NCBI GenBank assembly: GCA_963832835.1
Contig: CAWHVD010000001.1
Location: forward strand, 2,170,001 to 2,234,000
Direction of reading: 5' to 3'
DNA length: 64,000 bases
DNA from: CAVPKN01 sp963832835
Lineage (GTDB): Bacteria > Chlamydiota > Chlamydiia > Chlamydiales > JAAKFR01
A program made the position numbers and the translations under genes. The first letter of the stretch is position 1, and every line of letters begins with the position of its first letter. Shown here piece by piece: positions 51,003-59,220 of the stretch. A model generated the notes under the pieces. That model did not search any database and had not been told where the DNA came from. It saw only the letters and a list, made by a program, of their open reading frames with translations.

Positions 51003-53200
51003 TCGATCTCGGCTTTGACAAACAGCTCGACTATGGAGTGCCGGGCCTTTTTGCCAATCAAATCAAAAGAGGGATGCAGGTGCAGGTGCCTCTGAGAGGT
51101 TTCTTACGCACCGGCTACGTAGTCGAGGTAAAACAATGTACAGCCTATCCAAAGGTCCTTGCGGTCCATGCCCTTTTATCAGAAGAAGAGCTCCTCACCG
51201 ATGAGGTCTTCGAGCTTGCCCTCTGGATGAGCCGTTACTATCATGCCTCTTTACGCCAAGTACTCAAGACAGTTCTTCCTGCCAGCATTCGGGCCCAAGT
51301 GCCACACAAAGAGCAGTATTTTGTAGCCAGATCCATTTCCAAAGAAAAAATGCGAGAGGAGTGCATTTTGCTGCGGGAAAAACACCCCTCGCAAGCACGT
51401 GTGCTCGATGTGCTTCTGATGACTGAAAAAGGAGTATTGCTCTCTGAGCTACTGGAAAAGGCAGATGTCTCCCGTAGTCCCGTCGAGAGTTTGGAAAAAC
51501 AAGGTCTCCTTACGCTCGAAAAAGTACGCTGTGACAGATCCCCTTTGAAAGGAGAGGAGTACTTCAAAACAGAGCCCAAACAGCTCAATGGCCCACAAGC
51601 CCACGCTTTAGCTGCGATCGTACACGCCCTTTCAGAAAAAAAATTTGAGACCCACCTACTACATGGCATTACAGGAAGCGGAAAGACAGAGGTTTATCTG
51701 CAGGCAATTGACAAGGCTTTGGGACTAGGATATAGCGCACTGATGTTAGTGCCCGAGATTTCCCTCACCGGGCAAACCATTGAGAGATTCCGATCCCGTT
51801 TCGATCATCGGATCGCCATCCTCCACCACCGCCTAAGCCAAGGGGAGCGTTCCGATGAGTGGCATCGGATCAAGCGCGGGGAAGCCTCGATTGTCATTGG
51901 AGCCAGATCGGCATTATTCAGCCCTGTCAGGAATCTGGGGATCATCATTGTCGATGAAGAACATGACGGAGCCTATAAACAAAGCGATGAATCACCTTGC
52001 TACCATGCGCGCGATGTAGCTGTCATGCGGGGTAAATTGAGCGGGGCTGTTGTCGTACTCGGCACAGCAACACCGAGCCTAGAGAGCTACCACAACGCGC
52101 AAGCGGGCAAATACAAACTCACAGTCCTTCCCACACGAGCTACAAAGGCCACTTTGCCAAAAGTCCACATTATCGACATGAAACGGGAATATGAAAAAGC
52201 AGGAGGCTACACCACGTTCTCCGGTCTACTCATCGATAAGATGAAAGAACGTCTCGAGTTAGGTGAGCAGACCATCCTCTTTTTAAACCGACGGGGACAT
52301 AACACCAGCTTGCAATGCAAGGGATGTGGTCATATTTTCACCTGTCCCTCTTGCGATCTCACTTTGACATTTCACCGAGGAGAAAACACCCTTGCCTGCC
52401 ATTTGTGTGATTACCGCATCACCCCACCGCCACGCACCTGCAGCCAATGCAAACGAGGTGAGGCTTTAAAGTATCAGGGAATTGGTACCGAAGCGCTAGA
52501 ACGGGCCGTGCATGCGCTATTCCCAGAAGCCCGAACCTTGCGTATCGATGGAGACACCACCCGCCACAAAGGAAGCCATGAGCGCCTCCTCAGAACCTTT
52601 AGCACACAGAAAGCAGACGTCTTGATTGGTACCCAAATGGTCTCTAAAGGGCTTCATTTTCCCGCAGTCACACTGGTTGCTGCACTCAACAGTGATGCGG
52701 GGCTGCACATCCCCGATTTCCGCTCGTCTGAAAGAGTTTTCCAGCAAATCACGCAAGTTGCCGGCAGATCAGGGCGTGGAGAGCTCCCTGGAGAGGTGAT
52801 CATCCAGACCCAAATGCCCGACAATTTGATTATCACTCAAGCATCCGATCAAAATTACGAAGCTTTTTATCAAACAGAAATTGAGAGCCGCAAACTGTTT
52901 GGCTTTCCCCCGTTCACACATTTGGTCAAATTGACCTTCAGCGGCCCAGACGTGGACCTCACCCGTAAGCTCGCAGAAAAGCTCCGCCCTTTGCTTACAT
53001 TACCCCCACCCTACCTAATCTATCCTGTTGTTCCTTCAGGTCATGCCAAAATCAAAGATATGTTCCGCTTCCAATGCCTGATCCGCGGCCCTAGCATCTA
53101 CACCATCAACATTGCATTGCAGCAAGCCCTAGCGACCCTCTCCGCTCCCCGTTCCATCCGCATCCACATCGACGTCGACCCTCTCTCCACTTATTTTTAA
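50969..53200 (+). CDS. priA: Primosomal protein N' (replication restart helicase)
   Basis: 743 residues. N-terminal 3'-OH-binding domain (FDKQLDYGVPGLFANQIKRG), then an SF2 helicase: Walker A LLHGITGSGKTEVYLQAID, Walker B IIVDEEHDGAYKQ, VLGTATPS, and the C-terminal lobe with GTQMVSKGLHFPAVTLVAAL and QVAGRSGRG. A zinc-binding insert with paired Cys (QCKGCGHIFTCPSCDLTLTF, ACHLCDYR, CSQCK) is complete. Length is normal. It reloads the replisome at stalled forks. It closes the conserved part of the window; the accessory region begins 12 bp later. Confidence 0.96.
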   Translation: MDEYSTFVSVVVDLGFDKQLDYGVPGLFANQIKRGMQVQVPLRGFLRTGYVVEVKQCTAYPKVLAVHALLSEEELLTDEVFELALWMSRYYHASLRQVLKTVLPASIRAQVPHKEQYFVARSISKEKMREECILLREKHPSQARVLDVLLMTEKGVLLSELLEKADVSRSPVESLEKQGLLTLEKVRCDRSPLKGEEYFKTEPKQLNGPQAHALAAIVHALSEKKFETHLLHGITGSGKTEVYLQAIDKALGLGYSALMLVPEISLTGQTIERFRSRFDHRIAILHHRLSQGERSDEWHRIKRGEASIVIGARSALFSPVRNLGIIIVDEEHDGAYKQSDESPCYHARDVAVMRGKLSGAVVVLGTATPSLESYHNAQAGKYKLTVLPTRATKATLPKVHIIDMKREYEKAGGYTTFSGLLIDKMKERLELGEQTILFLNRRGHNTSLQCKGCGHIFTCPSCDLTLTFHRGENTLACHLCDYRITPPPRTCSQCKRGEALKYQGIGTEALERAVHALFPEARTLRIDGDTTRHKGSHERLLRTFSTQKADVLIGTQMVSKGLHFPAVTLVAALNSDAGLHIPDFRSSERVFQQITQVAGRSGRGELPGEVIIQTQMPDNLIITQASDQNYEAFYQTEIESRKLFGFPPFTHLVKLTFSGPDVDLTRKLAEKLRPLLTLPPPYLIYPVVPSGHAKIKDMFRFQCLIRGPSIYTINIALQQALATLSAPRSIRIHIDVDPLSTYF

Positions 53201-53212
53201 GGAAATTCTTAT

Positions 53213-53476
53213 ATGCCCAGGGAGGCCTATGAGGGGCATCTCAAGTGGCTTAGGATAGAGGCCAACACCCTTAAGAAATACGAAACCAAAGGGTTTTCCG
53301 AAGGGTGGGACAAAGGGATAGCCGAGGGCGAGTCGAAAGGGATAGCTAAGGGTAAGGCTGAAGGCGCTAAACATGCTGCTATCCAAATAGCTCAAGCCAT
53401 GTTATCCCAAGGTATGAGTACCCAACAAGTCCAGGCGATTACCGGTCTGTCTACTCAAGAGACTAGTGCCCTCTAG
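53213..53476 (+). pseudogene. C-terminal remnant of an Rpn-type nuclease gene
   Basis: Encodes 87 residues equal to the C-terminal tail of the copy at 63156: REAYEGHLKWLRIEANTLKK, ETKGFSEGWDKGIAEGE, then HAAIQIAQAMLSQGMSTQQV. The catalytic PD-(D/E)XK part is missing; the ATG is fortuitous or newly used. The Gly/Lys/Glu-rich linker is shorter than in the full copy. It overlaps the 3' end of the giant TPR gene by four bases, convergently. Confidence 0.8.
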
Positions 53477-56400
53477 GTTTTTCTGGCAATCAATTGAACC
53501 AACTGTTGAGTCTTCGGGTGCTGATTCCCCAAAATCTTGGTGCATAGGACAGAAATCTCCTCTAAAGCTTTGACTTGGGAGGGTGATGCCTTAGACGCAC
53601 AGGCAATCAAGCTTTCCAATACCATTTCAATATGAGGGTGGCTTTTTCCATATGTCAGAATCAAAACCTTCAAAGCCTTTTGGTAAAACTCGAGGGCTTT
53701 GCCATTCTCTCCAAGGCTGTCATAGACCATGCCGATATTGTTGTAGCTTATGGCCATATCGGGATGGTCTTCGCCTAGGACCTGGAGTTTAATCTTCAAA
53801 GCCCTTTGGAAAGAATCGAGGGCTTTGCTGTTCTCCCCGAGGTTGTCATAGACACTGCCGATATTGTTGTAGCTTCCGGCTACATCAGGGTGGTTTTCGC
53901 CGAGGACCTGGAGTTTAATCTTCAAAGCCTTGTGGTGAAACTCGAGGGCTTTGCCGTTCTCCCCAAGGTTTTTATAGACATTGCCGATATTGTTGTAGCT
54001 TGTGGCCACATCGGGATGGTTTTCGCCTAGGACCTGCAGCCTAATCTTCAAAGCCTTGTGGTAAAACTCGAGGGCTTTGCCGTTCTCCCCAAGGTTCCAA
54101 TAGACATTGCCGATATTGTTGTAGCTTGTGGTCACATCGGGATGGTTTTCGCCTAGGACCTGCAGCCTAATCTTCAAAGCCTTGTGGTAAAACTCGAGGG
54201 CTTCGCCATTCTCCCCAAGGTTCCAATGGACATTACCGATATTGCTGTAGCTTGTGGCCACATCAGGATGGTTTTCGCCTAGGACCTGGAGTTTAATCTT
54301 CAAAGCCTTGTGGTGAAACTCGAGGGCTTTGCCGTTCTCCCCAAGGTCTTCATAGACCATGCCGATATTGTTGTAGCTTCTGGCCACAGAGGGATGGTTT
54401 TCGCCGTGGACCTGTAGCTCAATCTTCAAAGCCTTTTGGAGAAACTCGAGGGCTTTGCCGTTCTCCCCAAGATCTTCATAGATCATGCCGATATTGTTGT
54501 AGCTTATGGCCACATCGGGATGGTTTTCTCCAAGGACCTGTAGTCCACTCTTCAAAGCCTTTTGATGAAACTCGAGGGCTTGTGCCAACTTCCCGAGGTT
54601 GTCATAGACCATGCCGATATTGTTGTAGCTTATGGCCACATCGGGATGGTTTTCGCCTAGGACCTGTAGCAAAATCTTCAAAGCCTTTTGGTAAAACTCG
54701 AGGGCTTTGCTATTCTCCCCAAGGTTTTTATAGACCATGCCGATATTGTTGTAGCTTATGGCCACAGCAGGGTGGTTTTCGGCTAAGAGCTGTAGCTCAA
54801 TCTTCAAAGCCTTTTGGAAAAACTCGAGGGCTTTGCTATTCTCCCCAAGGTTCCAATAGACCCCGCCGATATTGTTGTAGCTTCCGGCCACATCGGGATG
54901 GCTTTCTCCGAAGACCTGTATCCAAATCTTCAAAGCCTTTTGGTGATACTCGAGGGCTTTGCCGTTCTCCCCGAGCTTGTCATAGACAAGGCCGATATTG
55001 CTGTAGCATATGGCCACATCATGATGATTTTCCCCATGCTTTTCCTGGGCTAATGCAAGGGCCTTCAAGTTGCGCTTTAGCGCTTGTTGGTACTGCGCCA
55101 TTTTATGTTCTATTTCTCCGAGGTCCAACTGCGCATCGAGATCATTGGGATTGAGAGAGACAGCCTGTTGGCGGGCTTCCTGGGCTTTACCATATTGGAG
55201 GTTTTGCTCAAAAGCTTTTCCCTGAATCTGAGGGCTTGTATCGTAGAAGGGCGATTTGCTAAAGGACTTGGGATTCTTGGCACGAAAAAACTGCTCGGTG
55301 CAGTTGTGGAGGGGAATTAGCACCTTGTAGATCTCCTGGAGGGAGGTAAGGCGTCTTTCATCGAGATAGAGGTAATGAGGGTCTTGGGGCTGTCCTTGTT
55401 CGATATGCAGGAGGAACTCCTCTTCATTTTGGTAAAAGATGTGCGCCTCAAAGCGGAGGTTGAGGACCTGAGAGAGGGCTCGGGTGAGGTTTTGGGCTCC
55501 TTTAGAGCAGAGGAGTTTCTTTTTAGCAAGCTGATCAATCATCTCGAAAGTAGATTGGGGCTTAAGTCCACAGAAAAGGGTGAGGCTTCCTAGCAGTGAT
55601 TGCAGGGGGCGGTAGAGCTCCTTTTTGATACCAAAGGCATTGGTTTCTTGTTTTTCAAAAGAGAGGTCGGGTTTAAATTCGTTTAGGTGTCCTTCGATAA
55701 GTTGCAGCGCAAGCTTTTCACAAAATGGAGCTCCTTTCGAGAGGAATTTACCCTCTTGGGCTTTGTGCTGAGTAGTTTTTGCTTTGTGATAGGCTTTCAC
55801 AAGAGCGTTATCTCCCGAAACACAGCACACAGTGGATAGAGCATTGGTAACGATGATATCGGCATCCATCCATCTGCTACATTGAAATTGAGAGAGGCCA
55901 CTTGGGGTATCTATAAGCTCAAAAAAACCTGGTTTGCCTAAGGGGGTATTGCCTCCTATGTCCATAGAAAACCCATCGGGAGTGAGGCTCGCTTGCGATG
56001 AACTCTGCCCAGACAATTTGCCAAAGATAGGAAAGCGTGTCTCCCCAAAATTGATGATTTTCAGCTCTAGAAATTGAGTGAGAGTGCGGAAATAGCGCAG
56101 ATTCTCATCGCTCTTTTTTTCGATAAGAAAGGCAAATTCCAAATCGGAATAGGGACACATCTCATCGCGTGCCATCGATCCCATCCCTATGCACGCCCAC
56201 TTGACCGGTGGAGGACCTAAGAGGTGTTGGCAATCTAAAATGAGGGTATTTAAGATGCTTTTGTAGCTGCCGGTGAGAGTTTTTACGATATCGCGTATAG
56301 GCTTCTTTTCTTGGAAGTCTTTAATGGATACGGCGCGCAGATTCCACAGACGCTTTCGGTAATTGTCTACAACGCCTCGATGTGCAGAGGGTATTTTGAT

Positions 56401-58584
56401 TTGATGACTCTCTAAAAACAGAGCTTCCAGACGCTCTAGCTTGGCTAGCAGGTAGGCTCTAACATAAGGATTGGGGTGTTTTTCAAGGATTGCCAAAGCT
56501 CCATTGAGGATTTTAGCCCCTTGTACCCAGTTCTGTTTTTCCACATAAAGCTCACTGAGCTTCTCTAGATAAAAGATCTGCTCTTGGTGATTTTCATCTC
56601 TTTTAGCTTGCAGAAGCTGGGTGTAGTAATGCCCCTCCACATCTTTCGGAAGTTGCTTTGGTTCCCTAGCTTTCCCTCCTAAAAAGAAGCGGACAAAGGC
56701 ATCTTGACCCCACCGGACTGCCAGATCAAAAGGAAGATCATGATTCTGATTAGCAATATCAGGACGGGCTCCTGCTTCTAGGAGAAGTTTGGCGCTCTCT
56801 ATGTGCCCATGTTTAGCAGCCCAATGCAGAGGGGTGTACCCAAAAGCATTCGAGGCATTAGGATTGGCTCCTGCTCCTAACAGAAGCTCTACTACATCTG
56901 GTTTGTCGTGACCCCACACAGCTTTATGGATAGGTTGTTTTCCATCTTCATCTATGCAATGAAGCAGAGGGTATTTAAGAAGCATGGCTACAATGGGCGT
57001 GTATCCATAGAAGGCTGCAACGTGGAGGAGGGCGTCTCCCTCTATGCCCACAAGGCTAGGATCTGCTTTATTAGCGAGCAGGCATTTAACGGCAGAAATG
57101 TGACCTTGCGCAACAGCTAAGTACAGGGGTGTTTTTTTGGACAAGTCTTGGGCATTGATTTTGGCTCCTGTGTCAAGTAGCAGTTCGATATGCTCCACCT
57201 GTCCAGCTTGTGCAGCAAGGTGTAGAAGCGTTTGCTTAAACCGGTTGGCCTGATCAGGGTCAAGACCATTTTCTAGCAAAAACTGCAGAGTGAGAGGACA
57301 TGGTCTTTTCAAAATCTCTTCGATCAGCAAAGCATCTTTTTTAACGTCTTCTAAGAAGAGTTTGAGCACGGGGATTTGCTCGGAAAAGGCAGCACAGTGC
57401 AAAGGGGTGGGTTTACCGCTATGCATCATTGTGGGGTCTTGCCTGTGGAGCCAAGAGACGATTGTGCTATCCCCTTGCGTGGCAGCCATATGCATGGGAG
57501 TCCAGCCATCTTTTCTCCCTTTTTTAAGCACTGTTGGGTCTTGAGCTAAAAGCCATTTTAAAACAGGAAGCTGGCCGCCTAAGATGGCCGCAAAGAAACA
57601 GTTTTCCCCTCGGGCATTCTCTTCTAAAAGACGCTTTTTATCTTCCAAAATCCAACTCTTGACTTGGGGTAGATCTCCTGCTTGGCAGGAGGCATAAAGA
57701 CCCTCAAACGTATAGTTGGGGCTCAAAGAGGGAAGAAGATCCACACCTATCTCTACGATAAAGCTAGGAAGAGTTTGAGCCTTCTGGAATACGACAATCT
57801 CATGCCATGCCGGTGGCTGTTTGTGAACACAGGGGTAATAGTCCATGCAATAAGGATTATCTGGAAGAATAGAAGTGACGGGTATGAAGTGGGCATCGTA
57901 GTTTTGATAGGCGCCCTTACCCTCCAGCATCTGCATATCACTACATTTTTGGGGATAGGCTTTATCGCTGATAACAGGATAGGGCTCTCGCATCGAGACC
58001 CAGGAAAGAAGAAGAGCTCCCTTGCTGTACATCGAGGCGTATTGAGCACTCTCTGTAAAGTAGATCCCACTTCCAAAATAGCCAATGTCGGTACTACCTG
58101 AGCCATGACCGGAAAAATAAGTATGTTTGCCAAAGTAGGTAAAGCCCGACGCGCAAATCGATTGGGATTTTGGCAAAGAGGTGCCATGCCAAAGAGGAAG
58201 GACTTTAGCATGATGGAGGATTTGCTCTTCCTGGTCTACCATCACTTGCAAGGGAGAATATACCGAGGTGAGATCTTTCCAGTTCTCAACCACCTCTTTG
58301 CGTTCTGCAGATAGGGATGCGGGCAAAAACTGTTTGGCCTCATGCTCTATATTGCTAAGGTGAGCTAAAAAGCCCATCTGCAAAGAGCTGTTATAAACAT
58401 AGGTGATCTTAGTAATGCTAAAACCGGGAGGCTTATCGGCCATAAACTGAGCTAAAACAAATTGAGATGCAGGGTCGGTAGGCTCAAGGACTGCGGCTTT
58501 AAAGCGAGGGTTAACTGGTTGTAGACGCCCAGAAACCTCGGGGCTCACACGCCACGGAGATTGGGGGATATTCGATGGAATCAT
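53473..58584 (-). CDS. PARP-like ADP-ribosyltransferase / ankyrin / nucleotidyltransferase / TPR protein
   Basis: 1,703 residues; GAGGT precedes the ATG. Residues ~125-285 look like a PARP catalytic domain: LPLWHGTSLPKSQSI (His133), YFGSGIYFTESAQYASMYSK (Tyr175), WHEIVVFQKAQTLPSFIVEI (Glu262), the H-Y-E triad. Residues ~290-640 are ankyrin repeats (GYTPLHWAAKHGHIESAKLL). Residues ~795-960 carry a GlnD-like nucleotidyltransferase motif, GSMARDEMCPYSDLEFAFL. Residues ~1183-1644 are eleven 42-residue kinesin-light-chain-type TPRs (NHPDVAISYNNIGMVYDNLG). No secretion signal seen. Likely a host-directed effector or an intragenomic toxin; substrates unknown. Confidence 0.85.
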   Translation of the reverse strand: MIPSNIPQSPWRVSPEVSGRLQPVNPRFKAAVLEPTDPASQFVLAQFMADKPPGFSITKITYVYNSSLQMGFLAHLSNIEHEAKQFLPASLSAERKEVVENWKDLTSVYSPLQVMVDQEEQILHHAKVLPLWHGTSLPKSQSICASGFTYFGKHTYFSGHGSGSTDIGYFGSGIYFTESAQYASMYSKGALLLSWVSMREPYPVISDKAYPQKCSDMQMLEGKGAYQNYDAHFIPVTSILPDNPYCMDYYPCVHKQPPAWHEIVVFQKAQTLPSFIVEIGVDLLPSLSPNYTFEGLYASCQAGDLPQVKSWILEDKKRLLEENARGENCFFAAILGGQLPVLKWLLAQDPTVLKKGRKDGWTPMHMAATQGDSTIVSWLHRQDPTMMHSGKPTPLHCAAFSEQIPVLKLFLEDVKKDALLIEEILKRPCPLTLQFLLENGLDPDQANRFKQTLLHLAAQAGQVEHIELLLDTGAKINAQDLSKKTPLYLAVAQGHISAVKCLLANKADPSLVGIEGDALLHVAAFYGYTPIVAMLLKYPLLHCIDEDGKQPIHKAVWGHDKPDVVELLLGAGANPNASNAFGYTPLHWAAKHGHIESAKLLLEAGARPDIANQNHDLPFDLAVRWGQDAFVRFFLGGKAREPKQLPKDVEGHYYTQLLQAKRDENHQEQIFYLEKLSELYVEKQNWVQGAKILNGALAILEKHPNPYVRAYLLAKLERLEALFLESHQIKIPSAHRGVVDNYRKRLWNLRAVSIKDFQEKKPIRDIVKTLTGSYKSILNTLILDCQHLLGPPPVKWACIGMGSMARDEMCPYSDLEFAFLIEKKSDENLRYFRTLTQFLELKIINFGETRFPIFGKLSGQSSSQASLTPDGFSMDIGGNTPLGKPGFFELIDTPSGLSQFQCSRWMDADIIVTNALSTVCCVSGDNALVKAYHKAKTTQHKAQEGKFLSKGAPFCEKLALQLIEGHLNEFKPDLSFEKQETNAFGIKKELYRPLQSLLGSLTLFCGLKPQSTFEMIDQLAKKKLLCSKGAQNLTRALSQVLNLRFEAHIFYQNEEEFLLHIEQGQPQDPHYLYLDERRLTSLQEIYKVLIPLHNCTEQFFRAKNPKSFSKSPFYDTSPQIQGKAFEQNLQYGKAQEARQQAVSLNPNDLDAQLDLGEIEHKMAQYQQALKRNLKALALAQEKHGENHHDVAICYSNIGLVYDKLGENGKALEYHQKALKIWIQVFGESHPDVAGSYNNIGGVYWNLGENSKALEFFQKALKIELQLLAENHPAVAISYNNIGMVYKNLGENSKALEFYQKALKILLQVLGENHPDVAISYNNIGMVYDNLGKLAQALEFHQKALKSGLQVLGENHPDVAISYNNIGMIYEDLGENGKALEFLQKALKIELQVHGENHPSVARSYNNIGMVYEDLGENGKALEFHHKALKIKLQVLGENHPDVATSYSNIGNVHWNLGENGEALEFYHKALKIRLQVLGENHPDVTTSYNNIGNVYWNLGENGKALEFYHKALKIRLQVLGENHPDVATSYNNIGNVYKNLGENGKALEFHHKALKIKLQVLGENHPDVAGSYNNIGSVYDNLGENSKALDSFQRALKIKLQVLGEDHPDMAISYNNIGMVYDSLGENGKALEFYQKALKVLILTYGKSHPHIEMVLESLIACASKASPSQVKALEEISVLCTKILGNQHPKTQQLVQLIARKT
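53653..55039. repeat. Eleven 126-bp tandem repeats encoding TPRs
   Basis: The DNA of the TPR part repeats every 126 bases with blocks such as TTGTTGTAGCTT and TTCAAAGCC almost unchanged. Identity between some neighbouring units is high enough to allow unequal recombination or gene conversion. Long antisense frames here are shadows of the repeats. Confidence 0.85.
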
Positions 58585-58730
58585 AAGTACCTCAAGGATT
58601 TGCTAAGCAGTTTATTGAGCTTCTTTAATAAGAGCTAGGGATATCTGTCATTATTCAGGTATCCCGTCTTACGGCTTGTGAATAGTCACAGACATCTAGA
58701 TTTTTTGCGTCATCTCGGTTATTTTTTTGT
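58585..58730. promoter_or_regulatory. Divergent intergenic region, copy 1
   Basis: TACCTCAAGGATTTGC next to the TPR-gene start and ATCTAGATTTTTTG...CATCTC...GTTATT near the nuclease side also occur in the gap 63027-63155. This conserved divergent region probably holds the promoters of both genes of the duplicated module. Confidence 0.5.
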
Positions 58731-59220
58731 TTGGAAAAGGATCATCTGCCCTCAACCATGGACAGCCCGGTCCTAAAAAAAGCGCTGAATGTACTCGATG
58801 TCATGAGCTTCGGTTATGAGGAAAGGGAAGCCTATGAAGAGCGTCTCAAGTGGCTCAGGATAAAGGCCAACACCCTTAAAAAATACGAAACCAAAGGGTT
58901 TTCCGAAGGGTGGGACTAATACCATTTCCAGAAAATAAAGTCACAAATTGGCACTGTATAACACGCCATTTTTGAATGATCCTTTCTCGCTTAGGTGCAA
59001 AAACATAGGCTTCGAAACGATCATCCAAATCTGTCATGTTACCCAGTGCCACTTCATGGCTTTATTTTCTGGAAATGGTATAAGGCAAGGCTGAAGGGAT
59101 AGCCGAGGGTGCTAAACATGCTGCTGTCCAAATAGCTCAAAACATGTTATCCCAGGGCATGAGTACCCAACAAGTTCAGGCAATTACCGGCCTATCTGCT
59201 CAGGAGATTAGGTCTCTCTA
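58731..59220 (+). pseudogene. Rpn-type nuclease gene remnant, deleted and interrupted
   Basis: Starts right after the conserved leader, then jumps to the sequence equal to about residue 195 of the full copy: DHLPSTMDSPVLKKALNVLD, VMSFGYEEREAYEERLKWLR, up to ETKGFSEGWD. A family A element is inserted there (58920-59080). After it the frame resumes with AEGIAEGAKHAAVQIAQNML and ends STQQVQAITGLSAQEIRSL. The nuclease core is deleted, so this is dead. It overlaps the next TPR gene end by 13 bases. Confidence 0.85.
58920..59080 (+). mobile_element. Family A miniature element, full copy, in the nuclease remnant
   Basis: 161 bp, TACCATTTCCAGAAAATAAAG...CTTTATTTTCTGGAAATGGTA, flanked by TAA at 58917-58919 and 59081-59083. 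Nearly identical to the copy at 4588, so recent. It supplies a stop codon to the remnant frame. Confidence 0.92.

Noticed and set aside
54582..55154. Plus-strand Cys/Arg-rich frame (and similar ones at 59327-60631)
   Set aside because: Antisense shadow of the 126-bp TPR repeats; periodic low-complexity product.
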